A stretch of DNA of 64,000 bases from Frondihabitans sp. PAMC 28766 (GCF_001577365.1 NZ_CP014513.1:1240001-1304000), one strand, 5' to 3'; counted from the stretch's first letter, positions 10,276 to 19,611 are shown. Made by a program: numbers and translations. The notes: generated from the letters alone by a model not told the origin.

Positions 10276-10674
10276 TTGGCAGCACCGAAGTCGGCCGCGC
10301 GTAAGCCCCGCCGTAAAGAGAAGAAGAACATCGCCGTGGGCCAGGCCCACATCAAGTCGACGTTCAACAACACCATCGTTTCGATCACCGACCCCTCGGG
10401 TGCTGTGCTGAGCTGGGCTTCGTCCGGCGCCGTCGGCTTCAAGGGCTCGCGCAAGTCGACCCCGTTCGCGGCGCAGCTCGCCGCCGAGTCGGCTGCGCGT
10501 CAGGCGCAGGAGCACGGCGTCAAGAAGGTCGACGTGTTCGTGAAGGGCCCGGGCTCGGGCCGCGAGACCGCGATCCGCTCGCTCCAGGCCGCCGGCCTCG
10601 AGGTGGGCTCGATCAACGACGTCACCCCGCAGGCGCACAACGGGTGCCGCCCGCCGAAGCGCCGTCGCGTCTAG
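10276..10674 (+). CDS. rpsK: 30S ribosomal protein S11
   Basis: S11 lies on the 30S platform near the mRNA exit. The 132-residue product has [20 protein letters not shown], the [20 protein letters not shown] block and the C-terminal [19 protein letters not shown] signature. The start is TTG, giving (M)[17 protein letters not shown], preceded by TAGGAG at good distance; there is no ATG or GTG alternative at the conserved end. It is followed by a GC-rich hairpin before rpoA. Confidence 0.97.
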   Translation: MAAPKSAARKPRRKEKKNIAVGQAHIKSTFNNTIVSITDPSGAVLSWASSGAVGFKGSRKSTPFAAQLAAESAARQAQEHGVKKVDVFVKGPGSGRETAIRSLQAAGLEVGSINDVTPQAHNGCRPPKRRRV

Positions 10675-10688
10675 TCAGTTGAGTCCCC

Positions 10689-10725
10689 GTGACCCCGGGC
10701 CCGCGAAAGCAGGCCCGGGGGTTAC
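10689..10725 (+). terminator. Terminator-like hairpin after rpsK
   Basis: CCCCGGGCC (10693-10701) pairs with GGCCCGGGG (10712-10720) inside a longer imperfect stem with a GAAA loop. No T-run follows. The 200-base gap before rpoA, together with this hairpin, suggests partial termination and possibly a separate rpoA promoter, which could not be pinned down. Confidence 0.5.
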
Positions 10726-10877
10726 GGCGTTCATCGCAGTGCTCGACAGCACGGCCGCGGCCACGACGCCTCTCGCGTCCGCCGCTCCCTTTCTCATAAC
10801 TCAACAGACCGACTGACAGCCACCCAGTCGTACCGCCAAGAGTCATATGCAGGGCTCTTCGCCGAAAGGAATCCACA

Positions 10878-11870
10878 GTGCTCATTGCACAGCGCCCCAC
10901 TCTCACCGAGGAGAACATCTCGGAGTTCCGCTCCCGCTTCGTGATCGAGCCCCTCGAGCCAGGCTTCGGCTACACGCTCGGCAACTCGATGCGTCGCACC
11001 CTGCTCTCCTCGATCCCCGGAGCCGCTGTCACCAGCATCCGCATCGACGGCGTGCTCCACGAGTTCACGACGGTCCCCGGTGTCAAAGAAGATGTCACCG
11101 AGGTCATCCTGAACATCAAGAGCCTCGTCGTCTCGAGCGAGCACGACGAGCCGATCACCGCCTACCTGCGCAAGCAGGGCGCCGGTCAGGTCACCGCCGC
11201 CGACATCTCGGTCCCCGCCGGTGTCGAGGTGCACAACCCCGAACTGGTCATCGCGACGCTGAACGACAAGGCGAAGTTCGAGCTCGAGCTCACGATCGAG
11301 CGTGGCCGCGGCTACGTGTCGGCCGTGCAGAACCGCTCGGAGTTCTCCGAGGCCGGTCAGATCCCGATCGACTCGATCTACTCGCCGGTCCTCAAGGTCA
11401 CGTACCGCGTCGAGGCGACCCGCGCCGGTGAGCGCACCGACTTCGACCGCCTCGTGGTCGACGTCGAGACCAAGCCCGCCATCAGCCCCCGCGACGCCAT
11501 CGCTTCGGCCGGCCGCACGCTGACCGAGCTGTTCGGTCTCGCTCGCGAGCTGAACACCGCCGCCGAGGGCATCGAGATCGGCCCGGCGCCGGTCGACGCC
11601 GTCCTCTCGAGCGAGCTGCAGACCCCGATCGAAGACCTCGACCTCTCGGTGCGCAGCTACAACTGCCTCAAGCGCGAGGGCATCAACACGGTCTCCGAGC
11701 TGGTCGCTCTCTCCGAGACGCAGCTGATGAACATCCGCAACTTCGGTCAGAAGTCGGTCGACGAGGTGAAGGACAAGCTCGTCGAGCTCGGCCTCTCGCT
11801 GAAAGACACCGTGCCCGGGTTCGACGGCGCCCACTTCTACAGCGGCTACGACGAGGAGGAGACCAACTAG
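10878..11870 (+). CDS. rpoA: DNA-directed RNA polymerase alpha subunit
   Basis: Alpha dimerises to nucleate core RNA polymerase, and its C-terminal domain contacts UP elements and activators. The 330-residue product shows the N-terminal domain block [20 protein letters not shown] and [20 protein letters not shown], a flexible linker near residue 225-245, and the C-terminal domain ([20 protein letters not shown], then [20 protein letters not shown]). It starts with GTG after GAAAGGAATCC. It is the expected length for an actinobacterium and is followed by rplQ. Confidence 0.98.
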   Translation: MLIAQRPTLTEENISEFRSRFVIEPLEPGFGYTLGNSMRRTLLSSIPGAAVTSIRIDGVLHEFTTVPGVKEDVTEVILNIKSLVVSSEHDEPITAYLRKQGAGQVTAADISVPAGVEVHNPELVIATLNDKAKFELELTIERGRGYVSAVQNRSEFSEAGQIPIDSIYSPVLKVTYRVEATRAGERTDFDRLVVDVETKPAISPRDAIASAGRTLTELFGLARELNTAAEGIEIGPAPVDAVLSSELQTPIEDLDLSVRSYNCLKREGINTVSELVALSETQLMNIRNFGQKSVDEVKDKLVELGLSLKDTVPGFDGAHFYSGYDEEETN

Positions 11871-11919
11871 GTCTCCTGGCTCTTCTCGCCGTATCCACTC
11901 ACACACTTAGGAATAGACA

Positions 11920-12540
11920 ATGCCCAAGCCCACCAAGGGTGCCCGCCTCGGCGGCGGCCCGGCGCACGAGCGCCTTCTCCTCGCCAACATGGCGGGTCAG
12001 CTGTTCACGTACAAGAGCATCAAGACGACCGAGACGAAGGCCAAGCGTCTCCGCCCCGTCGCCGAGCGCCTGGTCACGTTCGCCAAGCGCGGCGACCTCC
12101 ACTCGCGTCGTCGCGTGCTGAGCATCCTCCGCAACAAAGAGACCACTCACATCCTGTTCTCGGAGGTCGCGCCGCTGCTCGAACTGCGCGAGGGCGGCTA
12201 CACCCGCATCACCAAGCTCGGTTTCCGTAAAGGCGACAACGCCTCGATGGTGCAGATCGAGCTCGTGCTCGAGCCCGTCACCCCGAAGACCAAGAAGTCG
12301 TCCACCTCGTCGAAGAAGGCCGCCGTCCCCGCGACGACCGAGGCCCTCCTCGAAGAGCCGGCGGACGAGCTGACCACGTCCGACGAGGCGATCATCGAGG
12401 CCACCACCGAGGCTCCCGTCGACACCGACGAGACCCCGGAGACGACCGCCGAGCTCGAGAGCGAGCCGGCCGACGAGTTGACCGCGTCGGACGAGGCGAT
12501 CATCGAGGCCACGACCGAGACCCCCAAGGACGAGAAGTAG
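11920..12540 (+). CDS. rplQ: 50S ribosomal protein L17 with a long acidic repeat-containing tail
   Basis: L17 lies near the tunnel exit. Residues 1-120 are the normal protein ([60 protein letters not shown]). The remaining 86 residues are a linker ([15 protein letters not shown]) and a Glu/Asp/Thr/Ala-rich tail in which a 21-residue unit ([18 protein letters not shown]) occurs twice; the matching DNA repeat is listed separately. Such tails are common on actinobacterial L17, but the duplicated unit is notable. The gene ends the alpha operon. Confidence 0.96.
   Translation: MPKPTKGARLGGGPAHERLLLANMAGQLFTYKSIKTTETKAKRLRPVAERLVTFAKRGDLHSRRRVLSILRNKETTHILFSEVAPLLELREGGYTRITKLGFRKGDNASMVQIELVLEPVTPKTKKSSTSSKKAAVPATTEALLEEPADELTTSDEAIIEATTEAPVDTDETPETTAELESEPADELTASDEAIIEATTETPKDEK
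12355..12525 (+). repeat. Internal direct repeat in the rplQ tail (two 63-nt units)
   Basis: Units at 12355-12417 and 12463-12525 are in frame, 108 bases apart, and differ at only a few, mostly third-codon, positions. Both encode E-P-A-D-E-L-T-(T/A)[11 protein letters not shown]. The pattern indicates a recent in-frame duplication. Confidence 0.85.
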
Positions 12541-12590
12541 CCTTCTTCGTTCTGCCAGCAGGCCTGTCCCTTCGGGGCCGGGCCTGCTCT

Positions 12591-12698
12591 CGTTTCACCC
12601 CGGGGTGCAGGCCTGCCCCCGTTTCACGCGGGGTGCAGGCTCGCTCTCGTTTTACCCCGGGGTGCAGGCCTGCCCCCGTTTTACCTATAGGTGCGGCC
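12591..12698 (+). repeat. Tandem array of about 29-nt units downstream of rplQ
   Basis: Four units start with CGTTT at 12591, 12620, 12648 and 12677 (spacing 29, 28, 29). Units 1 and 3 are nearly identical (CGTTTYACCCCGGGGTGCAG then GCCTGCCCC); unit 2 is slightly changed. The fourth unit switches to the left arm of the perfect inverted repeat that follows. Units contain the palindrome CACCCCGGGGTG. There are no unique spacers, so it is not CRISPR. Confidence 0.75.
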
Positions 12699-12750
12699 TT
12701 CGCGGCAGGAAATATCCGTGTGGCAGGGCCGCACCTATAGGTAAAACGGG
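12675..12750. repeat. Perfect 24-bp inverted repeat element, family A copy 1
   Basis: The arms at 12675-12698 and 12727-12750 are perfect inverted copies; the outer part reads CCCGTTTTACCTATAGG and ACCTATAGGTAAAACGGG on the other side. They enclose a 28-base loop containing GGCAGGAAATATCC. The same arms flank the gene at 40143-41081. It sits between rplQ and truA, so it may terminate rplQ transcription, or be a miniature mobile element (inference). Confidence 0.8.
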
Positions 12751-12756
12751 AGTCGG

Positions 12757-12762
12757 TAGACT
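12757..12762 (+). promoter_or_regulatory. -10 element TAGACT for truA (near-leaderless)
   Basis: TAGACT lies 8 bases before the first GTG of truA, and no ribosome-binding site is present, so transcription should begin at or next to the start codon. It lies just outside the family A inverted repeat. Confidence 0.5.
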
Positions 12763-12770
12763 GGTGCGCC

Positions 12771-13649
12771 GTGGTGGACGAGGTGACCAGGATCCGATTG
12801 GACGTGTCGTACGACGGCACCCGGTTCAACGGCTGGAGCCAGCAACCCGGCCTCCGCACCGTCGAGGGCGAGCTGAACGCGGCCCTCGCCACGACCCTGC
12901 AGCGCTACCTGCCGGCCCCGAGGCTCGTCGTCGCCGGCCGCACCGACACGGGGGTGCACGCGATCGGGCAGGTCGTTCACCTCGACCTCACGGCCGAGCA
13001 GCTCGGCTTCCTGTCGGTGCCGCACCGCAACCGGACGAAGTACCCGCCCTTCCCGCCCGCCATGCGCCTGACGCGACGCCTCAACGGCCTCGCGGGCGCC
13101 GAGGACGACCTGCACGTGACTCACGCGTCGATCGTGCCATCGACGTTCGACGCGCGCTACTCGGCGCTCTACCGCGAGTACGAGTACCGCGTCTCCGACC
13201 TCAGCGGCCCGCGGCACCCCGTGCGCCGCTACGACACGCTCTGGTTCGACGCCACCGTCGACCTCGACCTCATGAACGCGACGGCGCTGTCGCTGCTGGG
13301 GCTGCACGACTGGGCCGCCTATTGCAGGCCTCGGGAGGGAGCGACGACGGTGCGCACCTTGCAGGAGTTCGTCTGGCGACGCGACCCCGACGGCATCCTG
13401 GTGGCCCGTGTGCGCGCCGACGCCTTCTGCCACAGCATGGTGCGGTCGCTCGTGGGCGCGACGCTCGCCGTGGGTGAGGGGCGCCTCTCGGTCGAGGACG
13501 CGGTCAGGATCCAGGAGGCTCGCCTTCGAAATGGCGAGTTCAAGGTCTCGCAGGCGCACGGTCTCACGCTGATGCACGTGGCCTACCCCGACGAGGAGCA
13601 CTTCGAGTCGAGAGCGAAGCTGACCCGGGCCACGCGCGCGGCGCTCTAG
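12771..13649 (+). CDS. truA: tRNA pseudouridine(38-40) synthase
   Basis: TruA isomerises uridines 38-40 in the tRNA anticodon arm. The catalytic Asp is in GRTDTGVHAIGQVVHLD near residue 60; the start RIRLDVSYDGTRFNGWSQQP and the later FCHSMVRSLVGATLAVGEGR block are typical. At 292 residues it is longer than the usual 260-270, partly because of an insertion around residues 83-115 (LSVPHRNRTKYPPFPPAMRL). Two GTG codons in a row can serve as start. It follows rplQ, as in many actinobacteria. Confidence 0.95.
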   Translation: MVDEVTRIRLDVSYDGTRFNGWSQQPGLRTVEGELNAALATTLQRYLPAPRLVVAGRTDTGVHAIGQVVHLDLTAEQLGFLSVPHRNRTKYPPFPPAMRLTRRLNGLAGAEDDLHVTHASIVPSTFDARYSALYREYEYRVSDLSGPRHPVRRYDTLWFDATVDLDLMNATALSLLGLHDWAAYCRPREGATTVRTLQEFVWRRDPDGILVARVRADAFCHSMVRSLVGATLAVGEGRLSVEDAVRIQEARLRNGEFKVSQAHGLTLMHVAYPDEEHFESRAKLTRATRAAL

Positions 13650-13650
13650 T

Positions 13651-13679
13651 TTGCCGGGTGCCTCGTGATCCTGTAATGT
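13651..13679 (+). promoter_or_regulatory. Promoter of the rplM-rpsI operon
   Basis: TTGCCG (13651-13656) and TAATGT (13674-13679) are exactly 17 bases apart, directly after the truA stop. This leaves a leader of about 145 bases before the rplM GTG, long enough for autoregulation, though no defined L13-leader structure could be assigned by eye. Confidence 0.65.
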
Positions 13680-13830
13680 ATCCCCTTGGTGTCTGCGCAA
13701 CTGCGCGCTTCACCCGAAGTTGAGCCCTCCACCTGACTCGTTCGTCCGCATCGCGGAAGCTGTCATCAGCACGAACGGCAACGGAGCGGGATTCACGAAC
13801 CTCTCACCTCGACCAGAAAGCAGCACTACT

Positions 13831-14277
13831 GTGACGCGCACTTTCTCTCCCAAGCCGGCTGACATCCAGCCGGAGTGGTTGATCATCGACGCCAACGACA
13901 TCGTCCTCGGCCGTCTCGCCAGCCACGTCGCCGCCCTCCTCCGCGGCAAGCACAAAGCCACCTTCGCCCCCCACATGGACATGGGCGACTTCGTCATCGT
14001 CATCAACGCCGAGAAGGTCGCGCTGACCGGCTCGAAGCTGCAGACGAAGCTGGCCTACCGTCACTCGGGCTACCCGGGCGGCCTCACGGCTCAGACCTAC
14101 TCCGAGATGCTCGAGAAGCACCCGACGCGTGCCGTCGAGAAGGCCATCCGCGGCATGCTGCCGAAGAACTCGCTGGGCCGCGCCCAGATCCAGAAACTGA
14201 AGGTGTACGCGGGCCCCGAGCACCCTCACGCCGCGCAGAAGCCCACGGTGTACACCCTCGACCAGGTCGCCCAGTAG
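13831..14277 (+). CDS. rplM: 50S ribosomal protein L13
   Basis: L13 is an early 23S rRNA-binding assembly protein. The 148-residue product has [34 protein letters not shown] residues and the [20 protein letters not shown] signature. GTG at this position gives [17 protein letters not shown], the usual start; the open frame continues 37 codons upstream without family character. rpsI follows after 29 bases. Confidence 0.97.
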   Translation: MTRTFSPKPADIQPEWLIIDANDIVLGRLASHVAALLRGKHKATFAPHMDMGDFVIVINAEKVALTGSKLQTKLAYRHSGYPGGLTAQTYSEMLEKHPTRAVEKAIRGMLPKNSLGRAQIQKLKVYAGPEHPHAAQKPTVYTLDQVAQ

Positions 14278-14306
14278 CGACCGCTGAAGACTTAAGGATC
14301 CCTACA

Positions 14307-14792
14307 GTGGCAAGCATCGCCGATTCCATCGAATCCACCCCCGAGAGCTTCACGACCGAGAGCGCAGCTCCCGTCGAGGCTGCAACCCCCCGCCCCGTCC
14401 TCACCGTCGGCGGCGGCGCCGTCGGCCGTCGCAAGCAGGCCATCGCTCGCGTGCGCCTCACGCCCGGCACCGGTGTCATCACCGTCAACGGCCGCGCGCT
14501 CGACGAGTACTTCCCCAACAAGCTGCACCAGCAGCTGATCAACGACCCGTTCAAGGTGCTCGACCTGCTCGGCTCGTACGACGTCGTCGCGAAGATCTCC
14601 GGCGGTGGCCCCTCGGGTCAGGCCGGCGCCCTCCGTCTCGGCATCAGCCGCACGCTGAACGAGATCGACGAAGAGAACAACCGCGCCGAGCTCAAGAAGG
14701 CGGGCTTCCTCAGCCGCGACGCTCGCGTCAAGGAGCGCAAGAAGGCCGGCCTCAAGAAGGCCCGTAAGGCTCCTCAGTTCTCCAAGCGCTAA
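14307..14792 (+). CDS. rpsI: 30S ribosomal protein S9
   Basis: The C-terminal tail of S9 touches P-site tRNA. The 161-residue product has the core from about residue 34 ([19 protein letters not shown]), [19 protein letters not shown] and the basic C-terminus ending QFSKR. The first 33 residues are an acidic Ser/Thr/Glu extension typical of actinobacterial S9. The start is GTG after an AAGGATC site. glmM begins 19 bases after the stop, so it may be co-transcribed. Confidence 0.97.
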   Translation: MASIADSIESTPESFTTESAAPVEAATPRPVLTVGGGAVGRRKQAIARVRLTPGTGVITVNGRALDEYFPNKLHQQLINDPFKVLDLLGSYDVVAKISGGGPSGQAGALRLGISRTLNEIDEENNRAELKKAGFLSRDARVKERKKAGLKKARKAPQFSKR

Positions 14793-14811
14793 CACTCGGC
14801 GAGGCTTCGCG

Positions 14812-16182
14812 ATGACGCGACTTTTCGGAACCGACGGAGTTCGGGGCCTTGCCAACCGTGAGTTGACGGCCGCGCTCGCCCTGGGCCTTGCCCAGGCGAG
14901 TGCGGTCGTGCTCACGAAGGGCCAGCACGCCGACGCGCGCCGCCGTGAGGGCCGACGCCCCATGGCCGTGCTGGCGCGCGACCCGCGTATTTCGGGCGAG
15001 TTCCTGGCGGCCGCTGTGGCAGCCGGGCTCGCATCCTCCGGTGTCGACGTCCTCGACGCCGGCGTGATCTCGACGCCCGCTGCGGCCTTTCTGGTCGACG
15101 ACTCGGGCGCCGACTTCGGCGTGATGATCTCGGCGTCGCACAACCCGGCGCCCGACAACGGCATCAAGTTCTTCGCCTTCGGTGGCACCAAGCTGCCCGA
15201 CGAGGTCGAAGATCGCATCGAGGCCACCATGGACGCCCCGCGGCTCATGCCGGTGGGAGGCGACGTGGGCAGGATCCGACGGTTCGCCGATGCCGAAGAC
15301 CGTTACGTCGTGCATCTGCTCGGCGCGGTCCCGGGCCGTCTCGACGGCATCCACGTCGTGCTCGACTGCGCCAACGGTGCGGCGTCCGCCGTGTCGCCCG
15401 AGGTCTTCACCGACCTCGGCGCCCAGGTCACGCTGATCGGCGCCGACCCCGACGGCATCAACATCAACGACGGCGTGGGCTCGACCCACCTGGACAACCT
15501 GTCGCGAGCCGTGCTCGAGCACGGCGCCGATGTCGGTATCGCGCACGACGGCGACGCCGACCGCTGCCTCGCGGTCGACGCGCAGGGCAACGTCGTCGAC
15601 GGCGACCAGATCATGGCCATTCTCGCTGTCGCCCTCAAAGAGCGCGGCGACCTGCACGACAACACCCTCGTGGCGACCGTCATGTCGAACCTCGGCCTCA
15701 AGCGCGCCATGCGCGACCACGGCATCACCGTGATCGAGACCGGTGTCGGCGACCGCTACGTGCTCGAAGAGATGAACGCGCACGACTTCAGCCTCGGCGG
15801 TGAGCAGTCGGGCCACATCGTCTTCAAGAAGCACGCGACCACCGGCGACGGCGTTCTTACCGGCCTGTCGCTCGTCGCCGAGATGGCACGGACGGGCAAG
15901 TCGCTGGCCGAGCTCGCCAGCGTCATGACCGTCTTCCCGCAGGTGCTGCTCAACGTGCGCGATGTCGACCGATCGGGGCTCGTCGGCGACGCCGTCATCG
16001 CGGCCGCGGTCGCCGAGGCCGAGACCGAACTCGGCGACTCGGGCCGTGTTCTGTTGCGCCCGTCGGGCACCGAGCAGCTGGTACGCGTGATGGTCGAGGC
16101 CGCGTCTCAACCCGACGCCGATCGCATCGCGCACAGCCTCGCCGAAGTCGTGCGGTCGCAGCTCGGTAGCTCGGCCGCGTGA
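14812..16182 (+). CDS. glmM: Phosphoglucosamine mutase
   Basis: Converts glucosamine-6-phosphate to glucosamine-1-phosphate for UDP-GlcNAc and peptidoglycan synthesis; its substrate is made by glmS at 21283. The 456-residue product has the phospho-serine loop [17 protein letters not shown] (Ser109), the metal-binding [12 protein letters not shown], the sugar loop [10 protein letters not shown] and the phosphate-binding [14 protein letters not shown], so all four domains are present. Overall length is normal. The block from 16193 to 20104 after it is accessory DNA. Confidence 0.97.
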   Translation: MTRLFGTDGVRGLANRELTAALALGLAQASAVVLTKGQHADARRREGRRPMAVLARDPRISGEFLAAAVAAGLASSGVDVLDAGVISTPAAAFLVDDSGADFGVMISASHNPAPDNGIKFFAFGGTKLPDEVEDRIEATMDAPRLMPVGGDVGRIRRFADAEDRYVVHLLGAVPGRLDGIHVVLDCANGAASAVSPEVFTDLGAQVTLIGADPDGININDGVGSTHLDNLSRAVLEHGADVGIAHDGDADRCLAVDAQGNVVDGDQIMAILAVALKERGDLHDNTLVATVMSNLGLKRAMRDHGITVIETGVGDRYVLEEMNAHDFSLGGEQSGHIVFKKHATTGDGVLTGLSLVAEMARTGKSLAELASVMTVFPQVLLNVRDVDRSGLVGDAVIAAAVAEAETELGDSGRVLLRPSGTEQLVRVMVEAASQPDADRIAHSLAEVVRSQLGSSAA

Positions 16183-16192
16183 GTTGCCCGGG

Positions 16193-16252
16193 CCCTCACC
16201 TTTCCGGCCCGTCCTGACCCACTCGGAGGTCAGCACGCTCCGAGAGGCCAGG
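16193..16252. repeat. Intergenic inverted repeat, family B copy 2 (decayed)
   Basis: The left arm CCCTCACCTTTCCGGCCCG matches family B closely; the right arm (TCCGAGAGGCCAGG) is decayed. An inner perfect repeat CTGACC/GGTCAG is retained. It sits just after glmM, the same 3-prime position as the other copies. Confidence 0.45.
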
Positions 16253-16299
16253 CTCGAATGACTTTTGCGACAAAAGGGTCAGACTGGCTCGCCGCGTCG

Positions 16300-16305
16300 T
16301 AGGGT
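16300..16305 (+). promoter_or_regulatory. -10 element TAGGGT before the MFS pseudogene
   Basis: TAGGGT ends 6 bases before the GTG of the broken MFS gene, the spacing expected for a leaderless transcript. The promoter seems preserved although the gene is not. Confidence 0.4.
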
Positions 16306-16311
16306 CGATGA

Positions 16312-17125
16312 GTGACGACAGCAGCGACCTTGTCGGCGACGCGCACTCCAACGACCGTCGGCTTCGCGGCCACTCTCTTCGTGTTCGCCGTGGTCATGAT
16401 GCGAACGACTCTCCCCAGGCCGATCCACCCGGCATTCCAGGCGGAGTTCTCGCGGGCCATTCGTGCTCACCGCGATCCCTCCCATCATCGCGGGGTTCGC
16501 GCTGCTGGTGATCCCCGAGATGGTCGAGAAGCAGAGGTGCGCACAATTTGGACTCCGGCGGCCCGGAGTACCCGAAGAGGTCCGCTGCGTGTTCTCGGCT
16601 GCGATCCGGTGCGATCGCCGGCGTCGCGGTGTCCGGGGTCTATTCGTCGGTCGCGGCGAATTTCATCTGCTGGGTGCTCGGCATTCCCCCCGGTCTCGTG
16701 GCCGGCGTCGTGACGGCATCGCTCTTGGCGGAGCCGACCGTGGCGCAGATCGTACCCTGCCGGCTTGCCGCGCCGACCGCGATCGCGCTCGGCGCCGTGC
16801 TGCTTTCGTCGGGATGGCGCTGCTCGCAGTCGCCCTGCCGGCGGCCTCCCTGTGGATCCTGGTCGTGTCGGGCGTCATCTCGGGCGCCGGGGCCGGGTCT
16901 GCTCTTCACCTAGGCTGCGTGCCATCACGGCGGCGGCGCCGGACGATCAGCGCGTCAAAGCGACAAGCGCCTACTTCGTCGTGGTCTTCCTGGCGATCTC
17001 GATCCCGGCGGGCGTCGCTGAATGGCTGGTCTGCCGGTCGGCGACCGGCGTCCGCTTCGCGGCGGTGATGGCGGTGCTCTGCGTGCTCGCTTTCGCGACG
17101 CGCCGTCGTTTCGAGGTGGCGGCCT
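16312..17125 (+). pseudogene. Decayed MFS transporter gene (internal deletion plus several frameshifts)
   Basis: Reading across frames gives pieces of one major-facilitator protein in order: TPTTVGFAATLFVFAVVMM and TTLPRPIHPAFQAEF (N-terminal helix), then, after an apparent loss of about 140 codons, VLTAIPPIIAGFALLVIPEM, then in other frames AIAGVAVSGVYSSVAANFIC, MALLAVALPAASLWILVVSG and VKATSAYFVVVFLAISIPAG. At least four frame changes are needed, and the fragments total about 270 codons against about 400 for the family. The 3-prime end runs into the convergent serine hydrolase gene with no own stop recognised. No function is expected. Confidence 0.8.
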
Positions 17126-17152
17126 CATGCCTGCTTTCGGCGGGCGCGGTGG

Positions 17153-18031
17153 TCACCGTGCGCGGGACAGCGGCGAGGCCTTGCGGAGAAGTCGCAGCGC
17201 GATCTTGTCGGCGGCGTATGGACCCTTGGCAAGAGCGTGAACGAGGGAAGCTGACTTTTCATCAGAAAAGGCGAGTATGCAGGCGCCACTACTGCGGGTC
17301 TGCCCATTCACCCAGATGGCGTCACCTTGCGTGCGCCAACCAGTGCGTCGGCGTCGGTCGCCGAGCGACCATTCGGCAAACCTGATGAGATCGTCGAACG
17401 TCGACCAGATTCCGCCGGCTGGCGCATACAAGGTCTGCCCTATTGGCCACGGCTTCTCGGCTCTGCCCCGCCATGTCTTCGGTGTCGTGCAGGCACTCAG
17501 CGAGGGAGCCAGGGTGGCGGACACGATTCCGGCGGGGCTCAGGACATGTGCGTCGCACCACTGCCACCAGTCGCCCGAGGTGCGATCCAGCACGGCCCCC
17601 AGAAGTGCGTACCCAAGGTTTGAATAGCTGAACTTGGGGGCACCGGTTGGGCGGAAGGCCTGCGGGTGCAGTGTCACGCCGACAATCGGTTGGTACGGGT
17701 CGACGAAGATCCCACCGGACATGCCCTCATGACTTCTCGGCAGGCCGCTCGTGTGCTCGATCAGATCCCGCACCGTGTAGATCGCCATGTCGAGTTCTGG
17801 AAGGATCTCCGAAACCGGTGTGTCATCCCGGATCAATCCGCCGTCGATGGCTGCTTCGACGGCGGCTGCGGTCGCTCCTTTGGTGATGCTGCCCCACTCG
17901 ATCAGCCCGCCAGGTTTGTATGGCTTCGTGGCATCGCGCACTTCCTGCCAGCCATTTGCGTTGCGGACGCTGCCCCTCCACGCACCCCGAATGACGCTCG
18001 CGTCACGGGACGACACGGCCACCTCGGACAA
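17153..18031 (-). CDS. Beta-lactamase-fold serine hydrolase, last gene of the SDP-like operon
   Basis: A class C beta-lactamase / penicillin-binding-protein-like hydrolase. The catalytic SxxK is S48-I-T-K51 (EWGSITKG), the YxN motif is Y136-S-N138, and IEHTSGLPRSH is the typical following block; a clear KTG box is not visible. The 292 residues form a short domain with no signal peptide from this start, so its location is unclear. The start shown is TTG, overlapping the HTTM stop by 29 bases; GTG at 18022 is an alternative. The overlap with the SdpB-like gene suggests co-translation and a role in the same pathway, for example immunity or processing, but this is inference; it may be a passenger. 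Confidence 0.75.
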   Translation of the reverse strand: MSEVAVSSRDASVIRGAWRGSVRNANGWQEVRDATKPYKPGGLIEWGSITKGATAAAVEAAIDGGLIRDDTPVSEILPELDMAIYTVRDLIEHTSGLPRSHEGMSGGIFVDPYQPIVGVTLHPQAFRPTGAPKFSYSNLGYALLGAVLDRTSGDWWQWCDAHVLSPAGIVSATLAPSLSACTTPKTWRGRAEKPWPIGQTLYAPAGGIWSTFDDLIRFAEWSLGDRRRRTGWRTQGDAIWVNGQTRSSGACILAFSDEKSASLVHALAKGPYAADKIALRLLRKASPLSRAR

Positions 18032-18986
18032 TCAACTCTGACAATCGAACGAACGTTTGAGACGTTCGCCTGGCATAGGAACGAACTCTTAGTCGAAGCC
18101 CGTCCACATGTTGGCTGACGAATACCGTGTCTGCGGCGATCATGATCAACGCGAAGGAAGTCAAACCCATGAGGAGTCCGATCGCGATGTGGAATCCAAC
18201 CATCGAGAGAACGGCGACTGGCCTGCCGGCGCGAAACCAGACCAAGACAGGAAAGAATATCGAAACAAGGACCGTACCGTAGGCGCCGATGACAAGGAGC
18301 CAACCTTGAGAAAAGACCAAGGGAGTGATGCCCGGCCAGAAGAACTCGGGAACACGCAGGATGTAATAGAGCGCGGTGCCGTCCTGCCAAAGCCGTCCTT
18401 GAACCTTATAGAGCCCAGCCATCAAGTAGACGATCGAGAGCTGTGCGGCGATGAGCAGCACTCCTGTATTGTTCAGCGCGGAAATGAGGGCTCCGGCAGG
18501 GCGAGCGTGACCTGAACGCGTCACCCTGAGCCCGTTCAGTGTGAAGTTCGTGTAGCACCGGGTCAACAGAAGGAATGGGATAGCCGCGGCTACAAGAGCG
18601 TCGCCTCCATCCATGAAGGACGAGTTCGTCATGTAGAGCGACCAAAGGAACACATAGTGGAGAGCCAGAATCGGACGGCCCCCGATTCCCAGGGTGACCG
18701 CTACGGCAATCACCAAACCGAGATGAAAAGCTACTTGGAAAAATAATGGGGAGGGCGTCAGGGCATAGATGCTGAATGAGCCCGAGGACCCCAACTGTGC
18801 TCTGACCATGCCTGTGCCGTAAACGCCATCTGGTCCAAAGAACAAGCCTCGGTCGGCATAGTGTCGAGAGTAATAAAAAATCGAGACCAGACCGATGGTC
18901 AGTCGGAGGAGACTCGTCGCAGCTGCAGCGCGCGGCCGAGATGTGACCCAGTCCGATACCGAGCGGGCCTCGCTTATTAGGCTCAT
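18003..18986 (-). CDS. HTTM-domain (SdpB-like) multipass membrane protein
   Basis: The 327-residue product has about eight hydrophobic segments and features of the HTTM family (vitamin-K-carboxylase-like membrane domain): LLRLTIGLVSIFYYSRHYAD, DRGLFFGPDGVYG, and LMAGLYKVQGRLWQDGTALY. In Bacillus subtilis the HTTM protein SdpB is needed, with SdpA, to mature the secreted toxin SdpC. Here the ATG overlaps the stop of the DUF5819 gene by 4 bases (ATGA), so the two are translationally coupled just like sdpA-sdpB. A GTG 12 bases upstream is a less likely start. GC is locally about 50-60 percent, lower than the surrounding core genes. Confidence 0.85.
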   Translation of the reverse strand: MSLISEARSVSDWVTSRPRAAAATSLLRLTIGLVSIFYYSRHYADRGLFFGPDGVYGTGMVRAQLGSSGSFSIYALTPSPLFFQVAFHLGLVIAVAVTLGIGGRPILALHYVFLWSLYMTNSSFMDGGDALVAAAIPFLLLTRCYTNFTLNGLRVTRSGHARPAGALISALNNTGVLLIAAQLSIVYLMAGLYKVQGRLWQDGTALYYILRVPEFFWPGITPLVFSQGWLLVIGAYGTVLVSIFFPVLVWFRAGRPVAVLSMVGFHIAIGLLMGLTSFALIMIAADTVFVSQHVDGLRLRVRSYARRTSQTFVRLSELIVRGGRVVP

Positions 18987-19597
18987 AGGTCTATCCACTT
19001 TGAGTTGAAGGCCGATGTGGTCCCCCGCACGGCAGGATTAGTCCGCTGCGACCATCCAGGAAATTTATAGAACACGTAGCGCAATTGCACGGCTCTAATC
19101 TTTTTCGAGTTCCCGGCACAAGGGATCTTCCTGGCCGCATAGCGAGCCAGGACGAACTCGGCGCTTCGCTGCGCCTGCCGCTCGTCTTTCCGTAACTTTC
19201 GGACCGCAGCGTCACCTTGCTCTTTGGCCTCGAGCCTCTCGATGACTTCGTCCTTGTAAAAACGTTCGAGGATTCCGTTGCTGATGATCCGACTCTCGCG
19301 CGAAGGAAAGAATCGTTGCTGTTGGACGAGCGACGTGGCCGGGCTTGTGATGTCGAAGTACTTTGACGCTCGTTCGTTACCGCATCGAACTCTCGCAAGG
19401 ACCGCGCGGTCTTCGCTGACTGGGTCGGGCGCGAATAGGTTCCAGTTTTGCGTGAAGTATGGGTCTAATGCGTCGGCGATCGGGCTAAGGGCAAATGTAA
19501 TTGGAGTCGTCGGTCCTGCCGACACCAGAGCGCACGCCGTGAAGGCAGTGACGACTGAAAGGCACGCGGCTGTTAGCAAAGATCGCTGAAAAGGCAT
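18983..19597 (-). CDS. DUF5819 (SdpA-like) single-pass membrane protein
   Basis: A 204-residue product with an N-terminal membrane segment (LLTAACLSVVTAFTACALVS) and the family hallmark YFTQNWNLFAPDPVSEDRAV near residue 47. The rest is a charged, probably extracytoplasmic domain. DUF5819 proteins pair with HTTM proteins in actinobacteria, as SdpA does with SdpB in the Bacillus SDP operon. A GGAGA ribosome-binding site precedes the ATG. It follows the small secreted peptide gene after 74 bases that contain a strong hairpin. The biochemical role of this family is not known. Confidence 0.8.
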   Translation of the reverse strand: MPFQRSLLTAACLSVVTAFTACALVSAGPTTPITFALSPIADALDPYFTQNWNLFAPDPVSEDRAVLARVRCGNERASKYFDITSPATSLVQQQRFFPSRESRIISNGILERFYKDEVIERLEAKEQGDAAVRKLRKDERQAQRSAEFVLARYAARKIPCAGNSKKIRAVQLRYVFYKFPGWSQRTNPAVRGTTSAFNSKWIDL

Positions 19598-19611
19598 GAA
19601 TTTCTCCGAGA

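Noticed and set aside
12591..12750. Possible CRISPR array after rplQ
   Set aside because: Units are contiguous at 28-29 bases with no unique spacers and no cas genes nearby.
17153..18031. Antibiotic-resistance beta-lactamase
   Set aside because: SxxK and YxN are present but the KTG box is not clear, there is no signal peptide, and the gene context is a peptide operon; no resistance claim is justified.
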